A stretch of DNA of 64,000 nucleotides from Lentzea sp. NEAU-D7 (GTDB lineage Bacteria > Actinomycetota > Actinomycetes > Mycobacteriales > Pseudonocardiaceae): positions 62,001 through 126,000 of the forward strand of contig NZ_JAPJDL010000018.1 of NCBI RefSeq assembly GCF_026242055.1, in the 5' to 3' direction. A program made the position numbers and the translations under genes. Under the pieces are notes generated by a model. The model had not been told where the DNA came from and searched no databases. It saw only the letters and a program-made list of their open reading frames with translations. Each line of letters opens with the position of its first letter. Position 1 is the first letter of the stretch. Of this stretch, positions 24,668 to 33,528 are shown one piece after another.

Positions 24668-25855
24668 GTGACGTACTGGTCCGTCCTGCGCAGGCAGCAC
24701 GTGTTCCGCGTGCTGTTCGGCAGCTGGGTCGGCAGGCTCGCGATGGCCATGGCGGCCGTCGCGATCCCGCTGGCGCTGCGCGACGCGGGTGCCGACTACG
24801 TGTTCATCGGACTGGTGTCCGGCGCCTTCGCCCTCTCGTCCGCGATCGGCTCCCCCGTGATCGGCCGCGTCGTCGACCGGGTGGGCCAGGTGCGGGTGCT
24901 CGTGCCGACCGGGCTGCTCGCGGCGACCGGATTCGTCACGATCGCACTCGCACCCGCCAACCACGTGGTGGTGCTGATCGGTGCGGTGCTGGCGGGCGCG
25001 CTCACACCTCCGCTGGAACCGTGCCTGCGCGTGCTCTGGCCGGGCCTCGTCGCCGAGGACGAGCTGGAGAAGGCCTACGCGGTCGACTCGGCCGCGCAGG
25101 AGCTGGTGTTCGTCTTCGGCCCGCTCGTGGTGTCGCTGTGCCTCGCGGTGTTCGCTCCGGTCAGCGCGCTGTGGGCGCAGGCGCTGCTCACGCTGGCGGG
25201 CGTGGCGACGTTCGCCACCGCCGCACCGGCCAGGAGGTGGGCGCCGGAGAAGACGGAGCACCGGCACTGGCTCGGCCCGCTGCGGCACCGCGGCCTGACG
25301 ATCCTGCTGCTCGCCCCGGTCGGCACCGGTGTGGCGATCGGCACGCTCAACGTGCTGGTGGTGAGCTACGCCGAGCGGTTCGAGGTGTTCGGCGGCGCGC
25401 CGATGTTGCTGGCGCTGAACGCTTTCGCGGCGTTGGCCGGCGCTCTGATCTACGGCATGATCCGGTGGACGATCCAGCCGAGGACGCGGATCGTGTTCTT
25501 CGCGGCCGGGCTGCTGGTGGGATACGGGATGCTCGCGACCGTGCCGACGCCTCTGCCGATGGCCGGCCTGATGCTGCTCACGGGGTTCTTCCTGGCGCCG
25601 ATGCTGGCCGCGTTGTTCGGGTTGATCAGCGACCTCGCGCCGCGCGGCACGGTCACCGAGGCGTTCGCCTGGCTGGTCACGCTCTTCGCGGCCGGAACCT
25701 CGCTCGGCGCGGCGGTGGTGGGCCCGGTGCTGGACCGCGGCGAACTGCACCTGGCGGCGGCGCACGCGGGTGCCGGTGCGTTGTTCTGTCTGGCGGTGCT
25801 CGGTGCCGGCTACCGGCTGTTCGTGCCCGCGGGTCAACCGGTCGCGGCTGACTGA
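24668..25855 (+). CDS. MFS exporter, paralog 1
   Basis: A 395-residue, 12-helix MFS protein beginning TYWSVLRRQHVFRVLFGSWVGRLAMAM. The GTG at 24668 follows GGGAGG and aligns with the start of the paralog at 49.2 kb. The two share long stretches, for example PLEPCLRVLWP and AVDSAAQE, and are plainly duplicates. Their position on either side of the coformycin/pyrazole part suggests export of two different nucleosides or a duplicated resistance gene. Confidence 0.85.
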   Translation: MTYWSVLRRQHVFRVLFGSWVGRLAMAMAAVAIPLALRDAGADYVFIGLVSGAFALSSAIGSPVIGRVVDRVGQVRVLVPTGLLAATGFVTIALAPANHVVVLIGAVLAGALTPPLEPCLRVLWPGLVAEDELEKAYAVDSAAQELVFVFGPLVVSLCLAVFAPVSALWAQALLTLAGVATFATAAPARRWAPEKTEHRHWLGPLRHRGLTILLLAPVGTGVAIGTLNVLVVSYAERFEVFGGAPMLLALNAFAALAGALIYGMIRWTIQPRTRIVFFAAGLLVGYGMLATVPTPLPMAGLMLLTGFFLAPMLAALFGLISDLAPRGTVTEAFAWLVTLFAAGTSLGAAVVGPVLDRGELHLAAAHAGAGALFCLAVLGAGYRLFVPAGQPVAAD

Positions 25856-25893
25856 CGCGGCTTTGTCGCACTCGAGTCCGATGTGGAGGACGC

Positions 25894-27057
25894 ATGGCAA
25901 CGCTCGTGCTGACCGGCGCGGCAACCGTTTTCTCCGGAGATCTCGCGGCACCGCTGCTCGACGCCGACACCGTGGTCTGCCGGGACGGCATGATCCACGC
26001 GACGGGGAAGGCGAGCAGCCTGACGCACGAGATCGACGGCGCCGACGAGGTGATCGACCTGCGCGGCGGCACGATCGCGCCAGGACTGATCGACTCACAC
26101 GGGCACGTGACGTTCGGGGACTACAGCCCGCGGCAGCGCGCGGTCGACTACCTCGCCGGGTACGTCCAAGGCGGCATCACGACGACGGTGTCGGCGGGCG
26201 AGGTGCACGTGCCGGGACGGCCACGCGACAGGGCCGGGGTGAAAGCGCTTGCCGTCGCCGCGCAGCGGTGCTTCAGCGAGTACCGGCCCGGCGGCATGCG
26301 GGTGCGCGCGGGCGCGGTGCTGATCGAGCCCACACTGTCCGAGGAGGACTTCCGGGAGCTCGCGGCGACCGGGGTGCGGCTCGCGAAGTACGGGTTCGGC
26401 GCGTTCACCGATCCGGTGGACGGCGTCGAGCACGTGCGCTGGGCGCGGGAGGCCGGGCTGACCGTGATGTGCCACGCGGGCGGGGCGAGTGCCGCGGGTG
26501 GGGCCTCGCTGGGAGGCGAGGCGTTGCTCGCGTTGCGGCCCGACGTGTGCGGACACGCGAACGGCGGGCCGACCGCGTTGCCGTTCACGGAGGTCGAGGC
26601 GTTGTTCGCCGAGACGGACATGGCGTTGCAGGTGGTGCAGGCGGGCAACCTCAAGGCGGCGCTGCGCATCGTGGAGCATGCGGCGTCCCGCGACGAGCTG
26701 CACCGCGTGGTGGTCGGCTCGGACACGCCGTCCGGGTTCGGTGTGATGCCGCTCGCGGTGCTGAAGACGGTGCTGGAGCTGACCGCGCTCGGCGGGCTCG
26801 AACCCGAGGTGGCGTGGTCGCTCGCGACGGGCACGGTTGCCGATGTGTGGCACCTGCCGGAAGGACGGGTGCGCCGGGGCGCGCCCGCGGATCTGCTGGG
26901 TCTCGCGGCGCCCGCTGGTTCCCAGGCGGACACGGTGGCGGAGGCCATGCGCGTCGGCGACATCCCGGCGATCACCGTCGTGGTGACCGCCGGGACGGTG
27001 CGCGCGATGCCGGGCAGGATGACGCCACGCCCGGCAGTCGCGGCCGAACTGCGCTGA
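25894..27057 (+). CDS. Enamidase-like amidohydrolase
   Basis: A 387-residue metal-dependent amidohydrolase. The N-terminal beta-sandwich is followed by GLIDSHGHVTFGD (HxH metal ligands), the barrel region FGAFTDPVDGVEHVRWAREAGLTVMCHAGG, CGHANGGPTALP, and the late Asp in VVGSDTPSGFGV. It most resembles the enamidase/cytosine-deaminase branch, which hydrolyses cyclic amides. It follows the exporter by 38 bp on the same strand. It may open or deaminate a cyclic intermediate or product of the neighbouring pathways. I know no matching step in published oxazinomycin, coformycin or formycin routes. Confidence 0.75.
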   Translation: MATLVLTGAATVFSGDLAAPLLDADTVVCRDGMIHATGKASSLTHEIDGADEVIDLRGGTIAPGLIDSHGHVTFGDYSPRQRAVDYLAGYVQGGITTTVSAGEVHVPGRPRDRAGVKALAVAAQRCFSEYRPGGMRVRAGAVLIEPTLSEEDFRELAATGVRLAKYGFGAFTDPVDGVEHVRWAREAGLTVMCHAGGASAAGGASLGGEALLALRPDVCGHANGGPTALPFTEVEALFAETDMALQVVQAGNLKAALRIVEHAASRDELHRVVVGSDTPSGFGVMPLAVLKTVLELTALGGLEPEVAWSLATGTVADVWHLPEGRVRRGAPADLLGLAAPAGSQADTVAEAMRVGDIPAITVVVTAGTVRAMPGRMTPRPAVAAELR

Positions 27058-27082
27058 CACCGTCACGCGCACCGGCACCGCG

Positions 27083-28306
27083 CTACACCACCAGCTGACG
27101 CCAGTCGTCCCCGTCGCTCACCACGACGTTCGCCGACGAGATCTTGCGGTAGTCGACCTCGTCGCCGAGCCCGGCCGGCACCCGTCCCTCCGCCTTGTCC
27201 TTGATCGCGTCCAGCAGGAAGTGGCGTGCCCGGACGAGACCGGTGTCGCTCTTGCCGGGGTTCTCGATCGAACGGTCCACGATCGCGCCCATGCTCTCCT
27301 GCACGGCGATGTCCTGGGCGGCGAGGCCGCTGATGCCGGAGAACGACGTGCCCGCGCGCATCGCGGCGCGGTCCTGGCCCCACATGTTCTCCCGCGAGTA
27401 ACCCTCGCGGAAGTTGTCCTTGTTCATGTTCTCGAGGTCCAGGCCGAACTGGTCGGCGAAGTAGTTCGGGTCGACCGGCTGGTCCTCGTTGTACCAGAGG
27501 TACCAGAAGATGGTCTGGTGGTCGTTGATCGGCACCCACGCGTGCCACAGGCGGTCACCGTTGGGAAGCTCGGGCACGATGGTGTACCACGGCATGACCA
27601 TCGGCTTCACCCGCACCAGACTGTCCCCAGTGGACAGTCGGCGGATCGCCGCGTAGCGGATGCCCCAGGAGGTCTTCTCGATCTCGTCGCGTGGCGCGCG
27701 ATCGTCGAGCAGATCCTTCAGCGGACCCTTCGCCGCCTCGGTCTCGTGCAACAGCGACACGTGCGCGGAGTCGATGTCCGCTTCCAGTCCCTGCACCCAG
27801 TTGCAGTCGAGGATCGCCACGATGCCGAACACGTGCGAGGAGGGCAGGTCGGTGAAGGCGAAGCGCGGGAACGGGCTCGGCTCACGACCGGTGCCGCCGG
27901 CCCACACCCAGATCACGCCGCCCGCGTCGACGACGGGGTGGTGGTTGAGCTTCACCTTGGACGCGAACCGCCCTCCGTCCTCCGGTTCGGAGGGCGTCTC
28001 GACGGTCCGGCCGTCGGTCGTGAACTTCCAGCCGTGGTAGATGCAGCGCAGCGCACAGTCCTCGTTGCGCGCCAACGCGAGCGAAGCTCCGCGATGCGGG
28101 CACGCCTCGTCGAAGCAGGCGACGGTGCCGTCGTCGCCGCGGAAGATCACGTACCGGTCGCCGAGCAGCTCGACAGCGATGGGTTCACCACCCGCGACGA
28201 CGCGCTCGGACCGCATCACCGGCATCCAGTACTCGCGCAGCAGCTCGCCCATGGGCGTGCCCCTGCCGACTCGGGTCAGAGTCTCGTTCATGGACTTGGT
28301 GGCCAT
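27083..28306 (-). CDS. Rieske non-heme iron oxygenase, alpha subunit
   Basis: A 407-residue protein with the Rieske centre CPHRGASL … CIYHGW (residues about 70-92) and the mononuclear-iron motif NWVQGLEADIDSAHVSLLH, with Asp and His ligands. The rest resembles phthalate-dioxygenase-type single-component alpha subunits. It would hydroxylate, demethylate or desaturate a small substrate and needs an electron-transfer reductase/ferredoxin, which is not encoded nearby. The ATG at 28306 follows GAGAGG. It ends convergently 25 bp from the amidohydrolase. Pathway slot unknown; hydroxylation of the pyrazole or nucleobase is one possibility. Confidence 0.9.
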   Translation of the reverse strand: MATKSMNETLTRVGRGTPMGELLREYWMPVMRSERVVAGGEPIAVELLGDRYVIFRGDDGTVACFDEACPHRGASLALARNEDCALRCIYHGWKFTTDGRTVETPSEPEDGGRFASKVKLNHHPVVDAGGVIWVWAGGTGREPSPFPRFAFTDLPSSHVFGIVAILDCNWVQGLEADIDSAHVSLLHETEAAKGPLKDLLDDRAPRDEIEKTSWGIRYAAIRRLSTGDSLVRVKPMVMPWYTIVPELPNGDRLWHAWVPINDHQTIFWYLWYNEDQPVDPNYFADQFGLDLENMNKDNFREGYSRENMWGQDRAAMRAGTSFSGISGLAAQDIAVQESMGAIVDRSIENPGKSDTGLVRARHFLLDAIKDKAEGRVPAGLGDEVDYRKISSANVVVSDGDDWRQLVV

Positions 28307-28387
28307 TGGAAAACCTCTCTCACCACAGTGGATTCTGCGCAAACATGACATCGAGGACCGTTGAACGGCAAGAACTCCGGAGACCTG

Positions 28388-29254
28388 TCACGCCGTCACC
28401 AGCTTTCGCATCGGCGTCTCCACGACCTGCACCGCACCGGCCTGTGTGAGCCGCGTGATCGCTTCCGCGACGCCCCGAAGCTCGTAGGTCGCTTGTGCCA
28501 CCGCGGTTTCCGGGTCTCCGCCGAGCAACCACCAGCACCGCGGCAGTTCCTGCCGCACCCGGTCCCAGCAATCAGCGGGCGCCACCACGGTCAGCAGGGC
28601 GTGCTCCGTCGCTGCCCGCGCGCCCTTGAGCAGCAACGCGACCTTCTCCGCCGTAGCGCGCACGACGGGGTCCGCCTGCGTGGCGACCACCAGCTGCACC
28701 GCGCACCGCCGCACGACCACCAGCTCGCGCAGGTCGTTGTGCCGCAACGTGTCTCCGGTCTCCACGATCTCCAGCACCGCGTCCGCGAGATCTGGCACCT
28801 TCGCCTCGGTCGAACCGTGCGAGTGCACGATGCGCGCCTCCTGGCACAGTTCCTCCTCGAAGTAGCGCCGTGCGATGGCGGGGTACTCCGACGCGACGCG
28901 AACGCCCGCGGGCAGATCCGCCGCGGTCCGCGCGGGATGGTCGACCGGTACGGCGAGCACGACGCGCCAACCGGCGCTGGTGGTCTTCGAGTACTGGAAC
29001 TCGTGCACCACCTCGACCTTGGCGCCGCTCTCCTCGATCCAGTCCGTGCCGGTCAGCCCGAGGTCGACGACGCCGTCCGCGACCAGACCCGGAATCTCGC
29101 GAGGTTTGCCGAACACCACCCGCTCGATGCCGGGGAAGTCGACGTGTGCCCGCAGCGCCCGCGACGCCTGCCGGTGGACGGTCAGGCCCGCCGCGTCGAA
29201 CAGGCGCAGAGTCGGCTCGTGCAACGACCCCGTGGGCAGCACGAGAGTGACCAT
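28388..29254 (-). CDS. HisG-type ATP phosphoribosyltransferase (PenA-like)
   Basis: A 288-residue long-form HisG: MVTLVLPTGSLHEPTLRLF, then GVVDLGLTGTDWIEE, the PRPP/ATP region, and a C-terminal regulatory domain. HisG joins PRPP to N1 of ATP in histidine synthesis. In pentostatin and coformycin clusters a dedicated HisG copy (PenA) starts the route to the diazepine ring. It leads into HAD, SDR and PurC-like genes that complete that known set. A solitary housekeeping hisG is unlikely because no other his gene is present. Confidence 0.85.
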   Translation of the reverse strand: MVTLVLPTGSLHEPTLRLFDAAGLTVHRQASRALRAHVDFPGIERVVFGKPREIPGLVADGVVDLGLTGTDWIEESGAKVEVVHEFQYSKTTSAGWRVVLAVPVDHPARTAADLPAGVRVASEYPAIARRYFEEELCQEARIVHSHGSTEAKVPDLADAVLEIVETGDTLRHNDLRELVVVRRCAVQLVVATQADPVVRATAEKVALLLKGARAATEHALLTVVAPADCWDRVRQELPRCWWLLGGDPETAVAQATYELRGVAEAITRLTQAGAVQVVETPMRKLVTA

Positions 29255-29258
29255 TTCC

Positions 29259-30041
29259 TCATCCCCCAGTGCTGATCAGGCTTTCCAGATAGACAGCGAC
29301 ACCGTCGGCGTCGTGGTGCGCCGTGACGTGGTCGCACGCCTCCAGCACCGCGGGGTGCGCGTTCGCCGTGGCGACCGAGACGTCCGCCCACCTCAACATC
29401 GGCAGATCCGACGGCATGTCACCAAAGGCGATCGACGGCAGCACGCGGCCGTGGCACTCGTGCAGCTCGCCGAGTCCGACGGCCTTGTGCACCCCGGCGG
29501 GCAGCACGTCGACGAAGTAGCTGCACGGCACCGCCACCGAGCACGCCGCCCCGACCAGCGCGCTGATCGCCCGCGCGAGCCGGTCGACCGGCATCTCGTC
29601 GGACTGCGCGATCAGCTTCACCGCTGGTTCGGCGACCTGCCGCAACGGCTCCGTCGCGTGCCGGTCCGCGACGCCCGGCGCGCCCACGTGGAAGCCGGGG
29701 TCGAGGTCGCAGCGGGCCAGGTGGTCGACACCGAGCCGGATTCCGGGAAACGTCTGGCGCAGCAACGAGATCAGGCTCGTCGCCCGGCGGGAGCCCAGCG
29801 TGGTCGCGCGCACCAGCTCGCCGCGCACCGGGTCGTACAGCACCGCGCCGCCCGAGCACACCAGGAAGTTCGCACCGACCTCCTGGCCGATCTCGGTCAC
29901 ATCCCGCAACGGCCTCGCGGTGACCAGCACGACGACACCACCGGAGGAGCGCACCTTCGTCAGCGCGCTCTTCGCCCGCTCGGTGACCAGCCGGTCGCTG
30001 GTGAGCAACGTGCCGTCGAGGTCGGTGGCGACGAAGAACAT
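29259..30041 (-). CDS. Cof-type HAD phosphatase
   Basis: A 260-residue class-IIB HAD hydrolase: ATDLDGTLLTSD at residues 5-16, VTARPLRDVTEIG, and the late motif IAFGDMPSDLPMLRWADVSVATANAHP. It probably dephosphorylates a nucleotide intermediate. It sits between the HisG-like and SDR genes with a 1-base stop/start overlap to the SDR, so it is co-translated with the coformycin-like set. The ATG at 30041 is set by the first strand; the longer frame is not family-like. Confidence 0.85.
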   Translation of the reverse strand: MFFVATDLDGTLLTSDRLVTERAKSALTKVRSSGGVVVLVTARPLRDVTEIGQEVGANFLVCSGGAVLYDPVRGELVRATTLGSRRATSLISLLRQTFPGIRLGVDHLARCDLDPGFHVGAPGVADRHATEPLRQVAEPAVKLIAQSDEMPVDRLARAISALVGAACSVAVPCSYFVDVLPAGVHKAVGLGELHECHGRVLPSIAFGDMPSDLPMLRWADVSVATANAHPAVLEACDHVTAHHDADGVAVYLESLISTGG

Positions 30042-30742
30042 CAGACGTGCAGCAGACGGTCGATGCCGGTCACCGGGGAATCGGGCAGCAGCGCCGGGCG
30101 GAACTCCAGCTCCCCCACCACGAGATCGGCCGGCCAGTCCGCGACGATGCTCGCCACGCACGTCCCGACGGACTCGACGCTCACCTTGGTGGGCGCGTCG
30201 TCACCGTCCAGGTTCGAGATCGCGCCGGGAGCCAGCAGACACGCCCGCACGCCGTTGTTCCGCTCCTCCAGCAACAACGTCTCCACCAGCGCCTTCAGCG
30301 CGGCCTTGGTGGCGCTGTACGCGCTCCCGCCCTCGAAGTAACGCGATCCCGCGTGGCTGCCCATCACGAGGAACAGTCCGCGGGAGCGGCGCAACGCCGG
30401 CAGCACCTGCTTCACCAATCGGAACACCGACGACAGGTTGATCTCCAGCTGCCGGTCCCAGTCCTGTTCGGACATCTTCTCGATCGGGTCCAGCACGCGC
30501 TCGACCGCGTTGGCGATCACCACGTCCAGCCGTCCGGCCCGCTCCAGCACCGCCGCCACCCCGGCCGCCAGCGACTCACGACTCGCGAGGTCGCACTCCC
30601 GCTCACCCAGCCAGTCCTCGCCGGTCACGGTGCGGTTCAACGAGAACACCCGATAGCCGCGCTCGTGCAACCGCGCGGCGATGGCACGTCCGCTGCCCCG
30701 GTTCGAACCGGTGACCAGTGCGACAGGGGACTCAGAGCCCAT
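30041..30742 (-). CDS. Short-chain dehydrogenase (PenB-like)
   Basis: A 233-residue SDR with the nucleotide-binding ALVTGSNRGSGRAIAARL (TGxxxGxG), the active-site pair YSATKAALKALVETL (YxxxK), an NNAG-like VIANAVE and the catalytic serine near VMGSHAG. In pentostatin/coformycin biosynthesis an NADPH-dependent SDR performs the final keto reduction to the 8-hydroxyl. Overlap of 11 bp with the PurC-like gene and 1 bp with the HAD gene supports that module. Confidence 0.88.
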   Translation of the reverse strand: MGSESPVALVTGSNRGSGRAIAARLHERGYRVFSLNRTVTGEDWLGERECDLASRESLAAGVAAVLERAGRLDVVIANAVERVLDPIEKMSEQDWDRQLEINLSSVFRLVKQVLPALRRSRGLFLVMGSHAGSRYFEGGSAYSATKAALKALVETLLLEERNNGVRACLLAPGAISNLDGDDAPTKVSVESVGTCVASIVADWPADLVVGELEFRPALLPDSPVTGIDRLLHV

Positions 30743-31460
30743 CGAACGCCCTCTTCCACTGCTCGACGAGCTCGCCGGCGGACGCACCGCCGCGGAACAG
30801 GTCCTTGTCCAGCGGCGAGCCGTCCGGGTGCCGTAACCGCATGCAGTCCTGCGACACCTCCGAGATCAGGCTGATCTCACCGGCGGAGGAGAAACCGAAG
30901 ATCACGCAGAAGTCCAGCAGCCGCAGCGGGTTCAGCCAGTCCCGCAACACGTCGTTGACCAGCAGCGCCTGCTCGCGCATCAGGTCGACCGGCAGGTCGA
31001 GCACCCGCAGGTAGTCCTCACCGATCGGCTGGTCCTCGGGGTCGACGCGGTAGTCGAACTTGACCACCGGGCGGGGCAACGGCTCACCGTCGGGGAAGAG
31101 GCCGGGGTATTTGCGTGTCGTCGAACCCGTCGCCACGTTCTTGACGATCACCTCGAACGGTGGCGCCGGCCGGTAGTCGGCGAGGTAGGTGACCGGCCCG
31201 AGACGGGCGCGGAACGCGCACTCGACACCCGCATCGGACAGTCGTGCCGCGGCTTTCTCGTAGAAGTCCAGCCGCAACGGACCGGTCTCGTCGACGAGCT
31301 CGTCCCGGGCGCGGGTGAAGCTGCGCAGGCTGGGAACCAGTTCCACGACGCACCGGTCGCCGGGCACCAGCCACAGTTTCTTGCTGCGGCCGGTGATGTC
31401 CGGCTCCCGCTCGTCCACCACACTCGCCGGCCCGGCGACGTCGGCATCGGTGTCGCGCAT
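30732..31460 (-). CDS. SAICAR-synthetase-like enzyme 1 (PenC-like)
   Basis: A 242-residue PurC homolog with the SAICAR synthetase core VIVKNVATGSTTRKYPGLFPDGE, PVVKFDYRVDPEDQPIGEDYL and a C-terminal FGFSSAGEISLISEVSQDCMRLR. PurC couples aspartate to a carboxylate with ATP; the pentostatin/coformycin homolog PenC is thought to act during ring expansion without being a normal PurC. It is distinct from PurC-like gene 2 at 44 kb, so two pathways each have one. The ATG at 31460 follows GGGAGGCAGGGAAGC. Confidence 0.88.
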   Translation of the reverse strand: MRDTDADVAGPASVVDEREPDITGRSKKLWLVPGDRCVVELVPSLRSFTRARDELVDETGPLRLDFYEKAAARLSDAGVECAFRARLGPVTYLADYRPAPPFEVIVKNVATGSTTRKYPGLFPDGEPLPRPVVKFDYRVDPEDQPIGEDYLRVLDLPVDLMREQALLVNDVLRDWLNPLRLLDFCVIFGFSSAGEISLISEVSQDCMRLRHPDGSPLDKDLFRGGASAGELVEQWKRAFDGL

Positions 31461-31503
31461 GCTTCCCTGCCTCCCAGGTGCTGTTCGCCGGTCCGGATCA
31501 CTC

Positions 31504-33510
31504 TCAGCGTCCCGCGACGACCTCATCGGGGCTGAAGTAATCGGTGGCGAACTTGATCTCCGTACCCGGCCGCACCCAGCGCGGCGTCGGCTCCAGCGCG
31601 ATGGTGTCCTCTCCGAGCGCGGCGGCGACCCGCCGGCCGAACTCGGGAGCCAGCGGCCAGACGGCCATGGCCAGCGTGCGCAACGCCATCAGCTCCAGCG
31701 CCGCGCACGTCCTGGCGATCCCGGAGCCGGGGGTGGCGTCCGCGCTCACCTCGGCGAAGTCCTCGGCCTGCCGGATGAACGCGCAGGCCGCCGCCACCAC
31801 CGCGCGCGGCTTGAAGCGGCCGGGCAGGTAGTCCAGCGTCGCACACGACGCGAACTCCTTGATCTGACCGTAGAAGCGTTCCGCCTCGGCGTGCCAGCCT
31901 CCCGCTTCCGGGGTGAGGCCGCCGAGGTGTTCGGCCACCCGCCCGCCGACGTCGTCGAGCCGGCGCTGCCACCTGCCGATCAACTCGGCCGTCACGAACT
32001 CCGCGTAGCCCCGCGTGGTGAAGTCGCGCCGGCGCACGTCCGGCGAGGTGGCCGCGAGGTAGAGCCGCAACTGGTCGGCGTTGGCCGGGGTGACGGCCTG
32101 CCGCGCCCACACCGCGTGCTTGCGGCCGGTGGAGAACTTCTCCCCGTCGAGGAGGTAGAAGTCGTTGCACACCAGCGCTTCTGGCAGCGGCAGCGCATCG
32201 GTGAACGCGCCCAGCACCGCCGGAAACGCGAACGCTCGCAGGAACGCGTTGTCGAAGCCGAAGAACAGCACGGTGCGGGGGTTCTCCTGCCGCGCGTACG
32301 CCTCCCAGCCGTCCGCGAATCCGTCGAGCGCGGTGAGGAACCGCGCGGCCAGCTCGAACGCCGAGTACATCCGCTGCTCGGCGGGCCCCGACGCGTCCTC
32401 GACGTGGATCGGGATGCCGTGCTCGGCCGGGATGCTCACCGGCAGGTCGGGCAACGTCTTCGCGAGCACGCGCTCGGTGTAGGCGCGCAGCCTGCCGTGC
32501 ATCGCCGCACCGCGCAGGTAGCCGGTGAGCTCGTCCCGCAGTGGTTCCAACGGCATGAAGTACCGGGTCAGTGGCCGTTGCGTCGCGGCGGCACCACACG
32601 TGGCGCACGACGGATCGACGAGATCGCGGTCGTCGTAGGGCAACGCGCACAACTCGCATTCGATGCCGGCCGTCTGGTTCGACGCGCAGTGCGGGCAGTG
32701 GCCGGCGACGAACGCTTCGAGCAGGAACCGCCCGCACGGTTCGCAGTAGTTCGTCGGTTCGGTGCGGCGGACGAGGACTCCCTTGTCGCGCAACGACTCG
32801 AAGACCGAGGTCGCCATCGCCGGGTAGGCGGGCTCCGACGGCCGCACGAACACGTCCCAGTCGATGCCCGCCGCCTGGAGACCTTCGATGATCGCGTCGG
32901 TGTTGCGTTCGGCGAGCTCGTGGAACGACAGGCCTTCCGCCTCCGCGGCCGCGGACACCTGGCTCTGATGGCCGACCGTGCCGAGCAGCAGGTGCGCACG
33001 TTCGCCCGCCGCCAGCAACGCACGCCGGCACGCGTCAGCGTTGAGGAACGGTCCGGACAGGTGCCCGAGGTGCAGTTCACCGTTCGGCGTGGGGAACGAC
33101 GGCAGCAGCAGCACGGGGCGGCCCTGCCGTTCCACAGCCTGTTCCCGGCGTTCCGCGTGCACCGACGCGAGCGCGGACAGGTTCTCCCACCACATCGAGA
33201 AGAACGACAAGGGCCGGTCGCTGGAGAGGTTGCGCAGGGTGTGCGGCGCGAGAGGTGGCAGGTAGACGCTGTCGCCCGCGGTCAGCACGCGCTGATGGCC
33301 GTCCCAGCCGACCTCGCCGACACCGTCGAGCATCACCCAGACCTCCAGGTCGTGGTGGTTGTGCTCGGCAGTCGTCTCGCCCGGCCGCAACGTCACCCGG
33401 CGCACGTTGAACGGCACTCCCGCCGCCTCGGCCCACGCCGGGGCGGCGCTGCGCACGAAGTCCGCCCGCGCCAGGTCGGCGAGCTCGCGGGGGATCTCAC
33501 TGACGATCAT
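31504..33510 (-). CDS. Cupin-MetRS didomain hydrazine synthetase (N-N bond forming)
   Basis: A 668-residue fusion. Residues 1-110 are a cupin with metal-binding EHNHHDLEVWVMLDGVGEV and PPLAPHTL. Residues about 130-668 are a methionyl-tRNA-synthetase-like body with HIGH as HLGH (in PNGELHLGHLSG), a zinc knuckle (…CEPCGRFL…CPHCAS…CELC…) and KMSKS as KFSTG. The family links N6-hydroxylysine to an amino-acid amine, making a hydrazine: Spb40 in s56-p1 and homologs in formycin/pyrazofurin clusters. The neighbouring lysine hydroxylase (18-bp gap) supplies the partner. Confidence 0.92.
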   Translation of the reverse strand: MIVSEIPRELADLARADFVRSAAPAWAEAAGVPFNVRRVTLRPGETTAEHNHHDLEVWVMLDGVGEVGWDGHQRVLTAGDSVYLPPLAPHTLRNLSSDRPLSFFSMWWENLSALASVHAERREQAVERQGRPVLLLPSFPTPNGELHLGHLSGPFLNADACRRALLAAGERAHLLLGTVGHQSQVSAAAEAEGLSFHELAERNTDAIIEGLQAAGIDWDVFVRPSEPAYPAMATSVFESLRDKGVLVRRTEPTNYCEPCGRFLLEAFVAGHCPHCASNQTAGIECELCALPYDDRDLVDPSCATCGAAATQRPLTRYFMPLEPLRDELTGYLRGAAMHGRLRAYTERVLAKTLPDLPVSIPAEHGIPIHVEDASGPAEQRMYSAFELAARFLTALDGFADGWEAYARQENPRTVLFFGFDNAFLRAFAFPAVLGAFTDALPLPEALVCNDFYLLDGEKFSTGRKHAVWARQAVTPANADQLRLYLAATSPDVRRRDFTTRGYAEFVTAELIGRWQRRLDDVGGRVAEHLGGLTPEAGGWHAEAERFYGQIKEFASCATLDYLPGRFKPRAVVAAACAFIRQAEDFAEVSADATPGSGIARTCAALELMALRTLAMAVWPLAPEFGRRVAAALGEDTIALEPTPRWVRPGTEIKFATDYFSPDEVVAGR

Positions 33511-33528
33511 CAGACGGTTCCTGTTCGG

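Noticed and set aside
24557..26098. 513-residue minus-strand frame over the exporter and amidohydrolase starts
   Set aside because: Repetitive Arg/Gln/His composition typical of a shadow; both real genes have motifs and RBSs on the plus strand.
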